Below, piece by piece: positions 44,450-56,323 of a stretch of 64,000 nucleotides of DNA (position 1 is the first letter of the stretch; each line of letters starts with the position of its first letter). The stretch lies in the NCBI GenBank assembly GCA_025330725.1, contig JAIWND010000008.1:868001-932000 (forward strand), written 5' to 3'. Below the pieces are notes generated by a model, which saw only the letters and a list, made by a program, of their open reading frames with translations, made no database searches and was not told where the DNA came from. A program made the position numbers and the translations under genes. The stretch comes from Chlamydoabsidia padenii (taxonomy: Eukaryota; Mucoromycota; Mucoromycetes; Mucorales; Cunninghamellaceae).

Positions 44450-45380
44450 TCTTCACTGTGTGTCAGCTATTCCAGATTGTCGTGGGGTCGGTGATCAAGG
44501 TCGCCAATGAGTTTACCATATTGAGTGTGTGGATGGATGGAAGGAATAGGAAACTACTGGTAACATTAACAAAAGGTATGATGAGTATATAATGATCACA
44601 TATCAGCTTTATGGCTAACCTTGTTTACCTTTATTAAAGACCATCAGGGATTAAGGGTTTTAAATCAATTTGTAAAGAGAAAAAAAAAAAAAAAAAAAGG
44701 AAGGACGAGGGAAAGAAAAAAAAAAAAAAATGCTCCCATTCACTCCCCGACTTCAGGCGGGATGTGAAATTTTGAAAACTGGTGCTTGTCTTATCAAAAG
44801 AGTTGCTGATAAGTTTGGGACACTTTGTTCCAAATAACATACGATGCTTTAATAATCTGACTTGGTTGTATGATTTACGGGGATTTCTGTGTGATGATAT
44901 TAAGACAAAACGAAATGTCCTTAAAAGGATGGCAGGAGATCGAGATGCTTTGTGTGATGATGATAAGACGAGGGAAAAATAAGATCTCATATACACCTTA
45001 TCTTGTTTTGTTTTTTTCTGTCATCAAAATGGTAGAATCGTAAAGTGTCTTTTGTAAAGATACGATTCTATTCTTTTGTTGTTCTTATCAGCTTGAGGGC
45101 GGAATTCGAAAATGATAACATATTATTTTCTTGTACCCATCAAGTGATAAAGAACCATCCATTCTTTTTGTGCGGCTTTGCTAAATTGCCAATGCCCTTT
45201 TTTGATTATTGGTCATGTAGGACCAACTCCAAACACAAGACCCAAATATTTACCCCCACAAAATTAAAATCCCGATTCACATTGTGTAGCCAAAATGGAA
45301 GATCTCTTTATTGTATGAGCGCAAGTAAAGTAAATAGAGTCTATTAAGGTAAGATAATACTGTTCTATAGTTAATCTGTT
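43805..45380. other. 1.6-kb intergenic region, convergent gene ends
   Basis: The flanking genes end here, yet four motif copies are present: 43987-44000 (GTCGGGATTTTAAA), about 44757-44770 (GGCGGGATGTGAAA), about 45099-45112 (GGCGGAATTCGAAA) and 45264-45277 (TTAAAATCCCGATT). If the motif marks promoters, unrecognised transcripts start in this interval. ORFs on both strands (for example 44782-44982, plus) are short, with no family match. Confidence 0.45.
44424..44449. repeat. (GA)n microsatellite
   Basis: About thirteen AG units in intergenic DNA. Confidence 0.9.
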
Positions 45381-47263
45381 TTACTGGACCATAATGTTGC
45401 CGAGGGGTTGTTGTGGCGAGTTTCCATTGTCGTGTAGTGCCGCATCCAACAAGTTAAAGATCCCCAGTGCTGCCATGCCTTCCGCATCCGATTTCTTGGT
45501 ATTGTTTCGAGTCAGCACCAATTCCGCCCCTTGGACACCAAAGCGCACAGTTACTTGATAGTATGCCGTAGTATTGACTGCTGACTTTGTCAATGCAGCA
45601 TGTTCCGTCGATGTTTCGTAATATCCATTAGTGAGCTTGCCCGCGAGATTTTTCAAGTAGCCCTTAACATCATTTGGTTTTTGAGAGAAATGCTGCTTGA
45701 TTTTCGTTAATTTTTGTCGATCTCTTCCTGGTAAAAGAGAGATAATGTTGAATGCTATTGCCGATAGTTTATTATTGTGTAGTGATTGAGGTGAGATTGG
45801 CGACGGGAAAAGGTCAGGTCCCTGGTGAGCGCGTGTCATGCCATGGTCAAGTTGGAGATCCGTGCGCTGCTTCTTGTTGGTTCCACTGTCGGTGTCTTCA
45901 TTTATGACTTCATCTTCACACCTTTCCATTTTCAGTTCCGCCTGGATGCCATCCATGCCACTTGTCGGGGAAGGAGCAGGTGAAACAAGAGAATGTCCAT
46001 TTGTCACCAGAGGAGAAGCGGTGCCACGTCCAGAAGGGACGATGTTTGGTGTTGGTGCTGGTGGTTTTTCGTTGAATGAGAGTTTAGAAAAGTCAGAGAG
46101 AAGGACATGTGACAAAATGCTGATATGTTCATTGTCGTCGTCGTCGTCGTTGTTGTTGTCTTCGTTATCCATACCACCATTTGTTGTGACAGTGTCTTCC
46201 ATTGTACTGTCGAGTGTCCGCTTTTCAGGCAGTTGTGTCATGGGTATTGATTGTTGAATATTATCTTCGTATTGATGACGCTGGTCGATAGGTATAGAGA
46301 GTGTTTCTGGTTGCTGCAGAATTCGAATCCTGGGATCCTTATTGTCACAGTTTGGTGAAGGACTACAGTGACGTACCAAAGCATCGTTGTTGCGTAAATA
46401 AAAGTTGTCAATGTCATGTAAGACGCGGTTTTTGGCTTGTTTCTTGTTTTGACCCGTTCGACAGTGCTGCACAAATGGACTTTGGTGAGCAAGTTGGTAG
46501 ATAATAGAGCATTCCCATTTGTGTGGCGATTGATTGGTGTTGTCTTGGAGTTGCTTATATTCGACTGTTATGTTGCCGCCCCTTGATTTCACCATCGTTC
46601 CAAAGTTATATACATGTGCTATTGGGTCCGTTCTTGCAAAGTGTTTTCCAGTAAATATATGTTCCGCGAATAAAGGATACAAAAAGTTGTTCATCACTTG
46701 AGACCCATAATGAGTATTCAACGCACTATAATAACAATAACAAAAACGTTAGTTCACCATAATTATACTTGATTCATTTAGATCACTTACCCAACTAATA
46801 CCGCCAGTCGATCACTATTCCTACATTCAGCATCGTATAATGGTAGATTCAGTTGAAGGGATTCCGCCACCTTCACCAACGGTAACAAAGACATCGCCTG
46901 TAAAATAATCCTTTCCAAGAAGGTCGTGTTGAGTGAGTTATAGTTGATCAAGGCATATTCAGTTAGTGATTGATAAAAAGTCATGAATCCTATATTTCGA
47001 AGAGGCTACAAAGAGTGAGAGAGTTAGAGCAGTTATTCTTGATTGAAACAATCATTGTTTCGATTTACCTGTATTGTTGAGGAGACAGGCACGTCTTGTT
47101 GCCATTGTGCCAATTTGGTGTTGCTAAAAAAAGCAGGGAGGAGTAGACCATGTAGTTTATCCAAATCGACAGATGGTCCAGTTTGATCTTGAATACTTTT
47201 CAAAATGTAACAAAGATGCTGCTTGAAAAGCTCTTGTTCGTTGGCAAGGTTTAGTTCTGACAT
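45381..47263 (-). CDS. RNase III-like protein with two dsRNA-binding domains, R3B2-like
   Basis: About 583 residues in three exons. Residues about 66-165 form a degenerate RNase III-type domain: LTEYALINYNSLNTTFLERI, SLLPLVKVAESLQLNLPLYD, then SDRLAVLVGALNTHYGSQVMN, which aligns with the second RNase III motif (D-x-F-E-A-x-I-G-A), Asp kept but the catalytic Glu replaced by Ala. The ERLEFLGD signature is not recognisable. Two dsRBD-like regions follow: about 165-240 (FGTMVKSRGGNITVEYKQL ... KKQAKNRVLHDI) and about 480-570 (YYQVTVRFGVQGAELVLTRN ... KKSDAEGMAALGIFNLLDA), separated by a 230-residue acidic linker. This order matches Mucor R3B2, a noncanonical RNase III needed for the Dicer-independent RNA-degradation pathway. 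The alternative is the mitochondrial ribosomal protein mL44 family, but that has one dsRBD and a targeting peptide, not seen here. Confidence 0.62.
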
Positions 47264-47289
47264 GAAGCAGAGAAAGAAAGAGGTCGCAC

Positions 47290-47325
<36 letters not shown>

Positions 47326-47690
47326 AAAAAAAGAGACTTTTAAATTCGGAGATTCAATGCTAAAGATGTAAAAGTTGTTCATGCAATAAGTAAAAGATGG
47401 CAACATTTTATGTGCCACTGTAATATTCCCCGAAGCACATTAATAGAATCAACAATTATTGATGACAATGCTATAATATCAGCATTCACAATGGATGATA
47501 TGTTTTTATTAGTAAAAAAAAAAAAAAAAAAAAAAGGCATGAAGGGGGGATCATAAACTGCTTCAGATTTCCAAGAAGACTGACTAAATAGAGTAGAATA
47601 ATGCTAGTAAATATGTATGGGTATGTTTGGAGATAATATCACTAAAAGCTAGACTATGGCAAAAAAGGGGGGTATACAAAGAAGAAGAGA
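47264..47690. other. Promoter of the RNase III-like gene and 3' flank of the Grainyhead gene
   Basis: A run of 33 A (47291-47323), a T tract in the gene's direction, ends 28 bp before the start codon. A diverged motif copy (TTTTAAATTCGGA, 47338-47350) lies immediately beyond it, and another A run at 47514-47535. No further gene. Confidence 0.5.
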
Positions 47691-49004
47691 TTAAAGGTTT
47701 AAAATAAAGCGCACCATTCCATTCGAGATGATTTCCCACTTCACATTCATGACGGTCCGATCACGAAAGGTTTCCAAAACGCAGTCTTCAACCAGTACCA
47801 AGACTTGAGATGAGGATGATTGATTAGATGTTGTTGTCTTCTTTTGTCTGTGTTGTAATTCGGTGCTGTTCTTGTTTGAAGTAGGATCACGACGCCATAG
47901 CACCTCGGTTACACTGTTTGCCTGTAATGAGAATAACGCGCTAAGCTTGATTATAAGTTGCTGCACCGTAATTACATCTAGGTCGATTCGTTTGAGATCT
48001 GGTGATGATGATTGGTGTTTCTTTGTATCTACAAATAGAGTCAGGGCTTCATATACCGAGTAAAAAAAAAAAAAAAGATGAGTACAAACGTATGATTTAT
48101 CATCCAATTCCTATCAACTTACAAGATCGAGTACCTTGATGTTTCTTCATTGGGGGCGATTGGTCTTCAGAAGACGAGTGATCCAGAGCTGAAGCAACCA
48201 CGTGAGATCGAGATCGCTTCATGCCAAGGAAAGGAGACGATTTGGAAGATGTTTGATGTTGCCCGTATCCCAAAGAGGAAAGTGGCAATGATGGTGAAAT
48301 CAAGGGACTGCATCCAAGTGAAGAAGGAGTCGGAGAAGATGACATCTGAGACGAACAAGAGAATGTCGGTGGATAAAAAGATGACATGATGACCATTCCA
48401 TTGTCGTGTTGTTGATAATGATTGCGATTACCATCAGCAAGCACATGTGAGGTCGACACAGTAGACACAGATGATGATAAAGGCGATGTTGTTAAAGGAT
48501 AGGCGCTTGATAAGGTGGATGATGTCAAGTCATATGCAGCTGGAGATGTGATAATGCTGGAAGCCACTGTTGGTACTGGTAAAGTGGAGATTGGTGCCGC
48601 TGTTAATGCTATAGTTGAAGATATCGCTGCAGATGATGCCCTGGGAGGTGATGATGATGGTGACAAAGATGTTGATGATGGCATTAGAGAGAGATCTTCC
48701 TTGGCAATTTCGTCTTCTTCAAGCAAAGGTTCAAACAGACTATGAGGGAGTATCGGTCGACTATAGAAATGCCAAAGAGGATTCTGTAGTGGATTCCCAT
48801 CAGCTGAATAGTATACCAATGAATAGATTAGTACTATTACTATGCCAATTTGTCTTGTTTCTTCTGTTACCTTTCATCTTCTCCAGTTGTTTTGAGATCT
48901 GCTTGGCATCATCTTTGCTTTTTCGTTCGGCGCCCTAAAATGACAAATTGTTTAGTATGCATGAATATGTACGAAAGTGGGGCATAACTATGTGTGACCA
49001 ACCC

Positions 49005-49041
<37 letters not shown>

Positions 49042-50702
49042 CACTTTACCTTATCCCTGAAGAGTTTGATTTTACAGAATGACTTTTCCTTGTATGGCAC
49101 CAGATCGCCATCCGAGGAAGGAGTAGCCACGGACTCAACCAGAGCCCGCAGAGGAATCCCCTTGACACCCTTGATTCTTGAAAAGTCCGTGGACAGGCAG
49201 TTAAAACGAACAAACAAGGTGGCGCCCACATGAGATTGCCACTGGATGGTGATGGTATCAAATGAAGGATAATAGACATTGACCAGACCAGAAGATTGTT
49301 GAATGTCCAAGTCCAAAGCACGGGCTTCATTAGGGTGATCTTGTTGACTAAGCCAAAAGCGCCAATAGTTTTGAGAGGCGAGTCGATGGGCAGCTTCATG
49401 GAAGGTGATCGAGATAGTGCTGGTAATCAATGTGCTGGTTTTTGATGAGGTCGAGTGATCTTGAAAATGAAGTCCATATGCCTGTCCTCGGTTTAGATAC
49501 GTCAGTGATGATGATTCCCCGTATTTTTGTGCTGCAGCAGTGGATGCTTGTAGTAAAACTTGGTAGCGTAGTGGCGTTGGTGATCTATATATATATTGCA
49601 ATAAGGAGAATGATTAGTATATTACACGTGGTAGCCACCTTGTCATAAATATATATTTTACAGTAGCCATTGCTTTGTTCCAGCCCCCCTTTCCTTTTAA
49701 GTTTATCCCCCGCACGCAGGCACAAAGCACATACATATGACTCCCTTCCCCACCTTCACCCCGTAATGACACTGTACTCTTTTGATCCTTCCCCCCCTTT
49801 TTTTTCTTCTTCCCCTTTTATGTGTATAATCTTTTTTTTTTTTTTTTTTTTTTTTTTTGATATATGTTAACTTACGATGATGGTTCCACGATGTTAGTAT
49901 GTTGAGGTTGCTTGAGAGCCGATGTTGGTGATAATGAGGAGAATGCAGAGCCAGTTGGTGATAAAGATGACAATGAAGAATATGATGATTGTGAGAGATT
50001 AGGATGTTGATGCATAGTTGTTGACCATGGAGTTGATGATGATGTTGATGATGATGATGATAAAGAAGATACTGTGGTATCAGTGGTAGATGAGTTGTTG
50101 TATGACACCATTGATGATGATAGTCGACGTTGAGCAGTGATATTATATCCTTGGTGCATTGGCTGATGATACCGGGAGTGATCATGGTGTGAGTTTTGTT
50201 GTAAGATTCCATTTGCACTGTGGTGGCGAGGGTGACTCCGTTTAACAAGTTGGTTGTATCTTGGAAGACTTGATGGAGAAGCTGGCAAAAGATGCCCTGG
50301 AGGTGGTGGCAGATTAGCATAAAAAAGATCATTATCCATAGAATAACCCATACCCATGTCAGAATTAGTTGGATACTTTTGATTCCATAATGCTTGTGCA
50401 TAGTTATTGCTACGTTGACCTTTTGTTGAATTACACTGTGGAGAAGCCAAGTCGGTCAATTTTTGAGATGAAGAGAGTGATCCATGGACGAGTGCTGGGG
50501 ATGAGTTGGAATGGTCGTGAAGTAACATATCAGATTCCTGTTTGTATGTATGATCCATATTCGTTTTGATATAATGGTATTGACTATGCGAATAAAGATA
50601 TTGAAATAAAATTAAAAAAGTCCAGTTGAGTACATTCAATTTAGGAATTCGGTCTACTTACGTATCATACACAGAGTCCCCACAATGTTCACTGGCAATC
50701 AT
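47691..50702 (-). CDS. Grainyhead/CP2-family transcription factor
   Basis: Sequence-specific transcription factor with an immunoglobulin-like DNA-binding core shared with p53. In Neurospora its relative is linked to cell-wall remodelling and conidial separation. At least six exons. A tiny first coding exon (50662-50702, MIASEHCGDSVYDT) joins in frame to exon 2, whose alternative in-frame ATG is at 50558. Residues 1-240 are Ser/His-rich and disordered. The CP2 domain lies in the next exons: TYLNRGQAYGLHF, WRFWLSQQDHPNEARALDLD, GATLFVRFNCLSTDFSRIKGVKGIPLRALVE and CKIKLFRDKGAERKSKDDAKQI, all close to animal Grainyhead. A Ser/Pro/Thr-rich linker and a C-terminal domain of about 110 residues (YTKKHQSSSPDLKRIDLDVI ... 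VKWEIISNGMVRFILNL) follow. Confidence 0.87.
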
Positions 50703-50839
50703 TTGTATAGATGGATGTATAGTTTATACAAGTCAAGTTAAAAAACAAAAGTATGGATTCGAAAAAAAAAAAAAAAAGGAGCGGAAGAAAGAGGGAAAAA
50801 TGCAAAATGCGAAAAGACGAAAATAAATATGATCAATGG

Positions 50840-50853
50840 TCGGCGTTTAAAAT
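50840..50853 (+). promoter_or_regulatory. Variant motif copy, 138-151 bp upstream of Grainyhead
   Basis: TCGGCGTTTAAAAT, identical to 25526-25539 and 22916-22929. It points away from the gene, unlike most copies. Confidence 0.5.
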
Positions 50854-51800
50854 GCAGTTCAGATTTCTCTTTTGGGATATGACAGTATAACGGTGAACTT
50901 GATGCTTTTGAAAACCAGTGGGGGGGGGGAGTAATAGGGAATGGAGGCAATATGATCAAAAAAAGAACAAAGATGGGGAAATTGAACAAACCAAGTCGGG
51001 TCACTTTGTATGCGGGAAGTGGATTGTAAAGGAAAGAGAAAAAAGGGGCGATATGTAAAGAGGAAGAAGAGGGGATGAAAGGAGAATAAATAGAAAGACA
51101 GAAAGTAAAGACAGTTGATATTTGAAAATAAAATAAAAAAAGTAAGACAATATAAATGGCTACACCAGAAATAAATGATGCCATTTATCCTCTCCCTAAA
51201 CAACAAGAAAGTCTATATGCTTGGTCCTTTTTTTGGGCAAACCTTGATTTGATGGGAATCTTTTTCATTTGCACGCCGGTGAATGCTTTTTACGATACAT
51301 ACATGTCAATTGAAAACCCATAATCATTTTATCTTGACAAGGAGTGCAATCTGAAAGGAGAATCCATTTTTTTTTAGGGAGACATGGCACAATACAGCAC
51401 AATAAAACGTTCGCATGAACTAAAGACTGTCGGGTTTTGAATAATTGGGCAAAGTAACACACACTTTTTTTTTTGTTTTTCGGTAACAAAAAAGGAGATT
51501 AAGGAGGGGTGAACGAAGGAGTTGTGCTTATATCATATGCACTCTCTTCTCCACGATATATAAAGGGGAGGATGACCCAAGTGTACTGTTTTGTTGTCCC
51601 CTCTTCAATCGGATGGAAATAGGATGTCATAAAGAAGTGATTCTCTGAAGGGGGGAAGTTCTAAAGTTATGAATGGACTTCTTTGGCGGTGAAATCAATG
51701 ACAACAGTGATCAAAGGATAGTGGGACCAAACATATTGTCCTACCTGAATTCTTTCATTTTCAGGGAGATGTCAAGTTTGGATGATTCATGCGATACATG

Positions 51801-51814
51801 TTTCAAATCCCGAC
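51801..51814 (-). promoter_or_regulatory. Recurrent motif copy with adjoining T tract
   Basis: Exact consensus copy, GTCGGGATTTGAAA on the minus strand, directly followed on the plus strand by CC and a run of T. No gene start assigned nearby. Confidence 0.55.
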
Positions 51815-52070
51815 CTTTTTTTTTTTTTTTCTCTTTCGAACACCCAAAAGCATACCATTAGGTACCAATAATATCTATGCATTCTATCAAACATGGTGAA
51901 TTAACCTATTTAATCACAGAGGAGGGAAACGATATAATGTTTCTTTGTTTATTGAGATACAATTTATGTGTATGAATATGGCAATAATAATAAATAAAAT
52001 AAAAAAGGCTATAGGAGTAATACAACTATACTAGTGAGAAGTAAAATAAAAGTGAGAAGGTGAGCTATTT

Positions 52071-55000
52071 TTAGGTAGTGTCCACAAGTGAGTGTGATGC
52101 GGAGGATAAGGGAATAGTTGTGTTATGTTCCAAGTCGATTTCGAAGAGTCGTTCCCATTCAGTGGAAGGTATAAGAGAGCCAAAGAGCTGAGTCATAGTG
52201 TCGCCAAGCTATAGATAAAAAGAGAGATCAAAAGGTAAGAGAGAATCCTTCTTTTCTTTTCTTTTTGAAGTTTACCTTATCCAATTCCCTAATGATATCT
52301 TCCATCATGGTGACATAGGCGTAGTAAAACATATAGGCATGATCCTTTTCCAGCAAGTGTTGATGTTGTACGGTGGGCAGTTGCTGAAGATGCAATAATA
52401 AGCCTTGCCAAGCCTGTCGTGCCGGAGGAAAGTAAGGCGGAAGTGGTGTTTTCAGACGAAGCGCAGAAGCCAGGAGATAAAAGTAAAGTAACACATTACC
52501 CACCATTTCGCGCCGTTCATGACTGACAGGGATCACAAAGTCACGTTGCACACCATCAAACCAGGCATCCTTGAGTATCAGTGTCCGCATCGATAAAAAC
52601 TTGTCGACAATATTCTGGCACGAGTCCAACATGGTTCGATAAGTAGCCACCGGGAATTTGCCTTTCAAACGAGGTTCATTTGGTGTTTGCGATAACAAGC
52701 CTTGTAGGTCCAAAAGTGTGCGTTGCAATTCCAGTTCCAGATCCATAAAGTTTTTCGTGAGTATTTTCCGTTGTATGCTTGGTGTGAGACAATAGATCTG
52801 GGTGCCTGATCCTTTATCGTCGTCGTCGCTGTCGTCGTCACTGGTTCCATCTACCTTGTATTTGCCCTTGACCACTATCTGCTTGTCCGTAGGTCGTTCT
52901 GAGTAAACCGATACCAGTTTTTGATAGAGCCATGCCAACCGAAGTAAGAGATCCGACATGCCCTTTCGTAGTTCCACACGAGCTTCATAAGGCCAGATGT
53001 AAGCTGTTGCAATCAGACCCACAAATACACCAACCAAAATAGCAACACATCGTTGGAATGCCAAAAACCACACTTCAATCGTATCCGTATCACGATCATT
53101 GTACTTGTTGAGCATCACCAGGTTGTAAGCTAATAAAGTGAATTGACCAAATTTGCCATGTTTATGATTCAGAATCAACCAAAAGTTTGGGATGGAGAAG
53201 AGCCATGTAGCAATAGGAAGGATATACATGTTGCCGGGGAATAGTAGATACAGAATCACAGCAGAATAGCACCCGAGGATGGTCGAGAAGATACGATAAA
53301 TGGCAACAAGATTAGTTCCACCAACAGTAGGTGTCATCACGACCATCAACTAGATCAAAAAAGGTAAGTACAGAATAAAACAATATATGATTCTTTTTTT
53401 TTCGATCATCTTACCGTAATGAGTGCCCATTCCATTCTCCATTCACGAAACCATGGACCAGTAGATTCCAAAAATGCCGGTGTTGCCAATAGTGTTGCTG
53501 CCAGAGAAGCCTTAATTGCATAACGAATTTTCTGTTCCTTGAAGAGAGAAAATGCCTTCCACAGTCGAATAAAGAAGCGCCGCCATGCCGTTTTTGCCAA
53601 AGGTGTATGAAGAGTATTGGTCATATTCCTTTCATTGGGGATAAAGTTTCCAAAAGAGGGATCAAAGCTTGAATCTGTATATATATATAAACCCATAATG
53701 TTAGAGAATAGATACGTTACGTTACGTTACGTTAATTTCTTCCCCCCTCCCTTTACCTGACACTTTTTTATCTCGAGGATGCTTTGTAAAAAGACCACGG
53801 AGCCAACCTAGACGACTTTGTTGAGAGGATGTCAATCGTCCGACCGATTCCACCAAAGGGATAAGTTGACGAGCGAATTCCACCATATTAAAGACAAAAA
53901 AGTAGACCAAAAAGACTTCTTCCCCGGGCGCATCATCACCAAAACCACCGTCTTGCTGGATACGTCGTTGATGAAGATGTTGTAAAGCCTGTCGTTGAGC
54001 CACTTCAAACAGAGCAATCGCCTTTACCAGATTCGCCTTGAGAGTGTGTGCACTAGGGATTGATTTCTTGGTTCGTAAAGGTGAGACTAAAATACCAGTG
54101 TGGAAGTGTGATTGGAGGTGAAGCAGTGTTTGTTTGCAGGTGTAAGCCAATGACTTTAGAGGTTTCTTGATGCTTGCAATATAGTCCATCAAAATACTGT
54201 ATTCATAATCTTCTTCTTGTTGTTCATGAGCTTCAGGTCGTTGAGAATGTGGTTGATCATTCAAGTTTAATTCGGCAGGGAATGTTGATGAACGAGCAAG
54301 TTCATGACTTTGAGATCGTCGAGGTGCCACTGTTGTTTTCTTGCGTTTCAATTGATCTTGCATTTTGCGTCGTCGGTATCCAGCACGTACATTCCAAGTT
54401 TCAGTCGATCCAGATTGTGTTGCTGAGCCCACCAAAGTCTTTGCACGGTCCCGTTTACTTTTATCTTGAGGTTGCTGTTGTTGAGAGGAGTAGCGGCTGG
54501 GTTCTCTGTTGATGAGTTCGAATTGTAAACCACAGCTGCTGCGAAGACCACCAATATACTGTGCCAATCGTTGCATGTCACCTACAACGTGTTCATAGTC
54601 CTTTTCACGGCCTCGTATGTCAGAATTCCATAAGCGTTCCATCTTGGCTTCCTTGAGTGATTTTTGTAAAGAGGTAAAACTTGACCTATGGGCTTCAATG
54701 GCAGATTGTAGAGTTCGGTTGGCCTTGAATTCAGGTAGATCATCATCCAGCAAAAAGGTTTTGGTAAGTAGTTTCAATAGTACTTGATACGATGAGAGAG
54801 CCACTTCGATTTCCTTTCTATTCATTGTAGTAAAGAGTCAGTCGACAATCCAGCGTTTTTTTTTAAAAATGATCTTACCTAAGCTTCTTGGCAGCAGATA
54901 CGGGCCAAAAGAGAATACAACTTGTGACAGTAATTAATGTTCCCGTAGCAACCGCAGATGTAATTTGTTCAATCCTTGTTGTGTCAAAGTCCCCTAGATT

Positions 55001-56202
55001 TGCAGATCCTTCCCGTACCACAATGATGAAGATGATGATAAAACAAAGACTTGATGCTACAATAAGGAATACACGTGTCCAATTGTTAGTTGATTGTATT
55101 CCCTATATATATATCTGTTTTTCATTTTACCTGTAGCAACTGGTGGTTTGTTCCAGTGAGCTTTCAAAAAAGCAACGATAAAAGTCGACCCCGCCAGCCA
55201 GAATATCAAAGAGATCGCATGAGCCAAATCAAAATAACCAAGATCAACAAAGAAATCCGTTGTTAACATGGACCCCATACAGATAGCCAGAGCGAATAAA
55301 GTGTATCCCCAACCATAAGCAGCTGCTTCCACCATCCCACCGAGAGTTTTCGCAGGATTAAAAAAGACGGTAGCAGTGGCCACCAGGTGACTTGAAGTGT
55401 GGTTGTGACCAATCAGTGCATTGAGAGCAGGCACGAAAGTAAATAAGGATCCCAAAAAGTACGCAAAGCTGCATTTAAGAACCATTTTAGTTTGTGGGGT
55501 CAGGGACAAAGCGTGTAGACAACGAGAAAAAGCCAAAGGGATATAGTTATACCAACAAAGAGGTTGAGCCAAGGCCGTTTCGTCAACGACATGACATTTT
55601 TGTTTCCTCCTTCGTCGTCGTTGTTGTTGCTGTTGTTGTGTTTTCACTTGATGACTTGGTGGGAAGAATGGTTCGTCAGAGTCGGTATCACTTGAAGAGG
55701 ATGTTGAAGAGGATTCTGCACTGTTTGAATCGTCAGAGTGGGTATCAGATTTATTGTTTGTTGCAGAAGATAGATAGTCATATTGTTTCCCATTGAAGAG
55801 TAAAGGTGTTGATTCTGTGTTTCCTTCCCTATAATAGGTCACAGATAGGAGATAAAAGAGAGAGATACGTATATCAGTTATTTTTAGTTGTCCACTTGCT
55901 TTATCATTATTGCAAGTTTACCTGGAGATATGTGAAGAGTAACCACTATGGATGCTAGAGTCGTCTTGGTCAGGTAATGTTGATAAAGAGACAGACCTTT
56001 TTTGAATAGTACCGTCGTCCATGATTACTTCTATTTCGCTTGTGGCTGAGGGGGACCGAAGAGGTGGATACTGACCAAAAGAGTGGAAAGATGTGGTTGG
56101 ATATGACTGTGGTGAAGATGACAAGTGATGATTGTCTACAAGGTCAATAATAGGTGAAGTAGCATTGCGTGGTAATCGTTTTTGATCCGGAGGATCTTCC
56201 AT
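52071..56202 (-). CDS. Brefeldin A-sensitivity (BRE4)-type FUSC/DUF2421 membrane protein
   Basis: Large polytopic membrane protein, over 1000 residues, in about seven exons. The N-terminal 200 residues are cytosolic and Ser/Asp-rich with a poly-Gln/Arg stretch. A first membrane bundle follows in exon 2 (KCSFAYFLGSLFTFVPALNAL; YGWGYTLFALAICMGSML; AHAISLIFWLAGSTFIVAFL) and the next exon. A long soluble helical region of about 400 residues with conserved ALSSYQVLLKLL and PLKSLAYTCKQTLLHLQSHF comes next. A second membrane bundle follows (YAIKASLAATLLATPAFL; CVAILVGVFVGLIATAYIWP), then a C-terminal DUF2421-like helical domain. Yeast relatives (Bre4) affect ER-Golgi traffic sensitivity; plant relatives in the wider FUSC/ALMT group are anion channels. 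Substrate unknown. Confidence 0.82.
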
Positions 56203-56307
56203 TTTGATAAAACAGTGACAGATGCAAAAGAATGAAGAAGAGATAATCAAGAAAGAAAAAAAAAGAATCAGCTCTGTCCGGATTGAAATATGTTTGATTC
56301 TCTTTTA

Positions 56308-56323
56308 TTTTCAAATGCCGACC
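56308..56323 (-). promoter_or_regulatory. Recurrent motif copy, 106-121 bp upstream of the BRE4-type gene
   Basis: On the minus strand GGTCGGCATTTGAAAA, one base from the consensus and oriented toward the gene. Confidence 0.55.

Larger units (their letters stand above)
50703..52070. other. 1.4-kb region with Grainyhead promoter and unassigned motif copies
   Basis: The variant motif at 50840-50853 belongs to the Grainyhead promoter. Two further copies, about 51429-51442 (GTCGGGTTTTGAAT) and 51801-51814 (TTTCAAATCCCGAC, followed by a T tract), have no assigned gene. TATATAAA at 51558-51565 may mark another start. ORFs are short and T- or A-run dependent. Confidence 0.45.

Noticed and set aside
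44634..44996. 120-codon minus-strand ORF
   Set aside because: Its length depends on a run of Phe codons from A/T homopolymers and it spans a motif copy.
49703..50401. 232-codon His-rich ORF on the minus strand
   Set aside because: Alternative frame of the Ser/His-rich N-terminal exon of the Grainyhead gene.
53711..53735. CGTTA pentamer repeat, considered as telomere-like
   Set aside because: Only about four units in an intron of the BRE4-type gene; not the telomere repeat of fungi.
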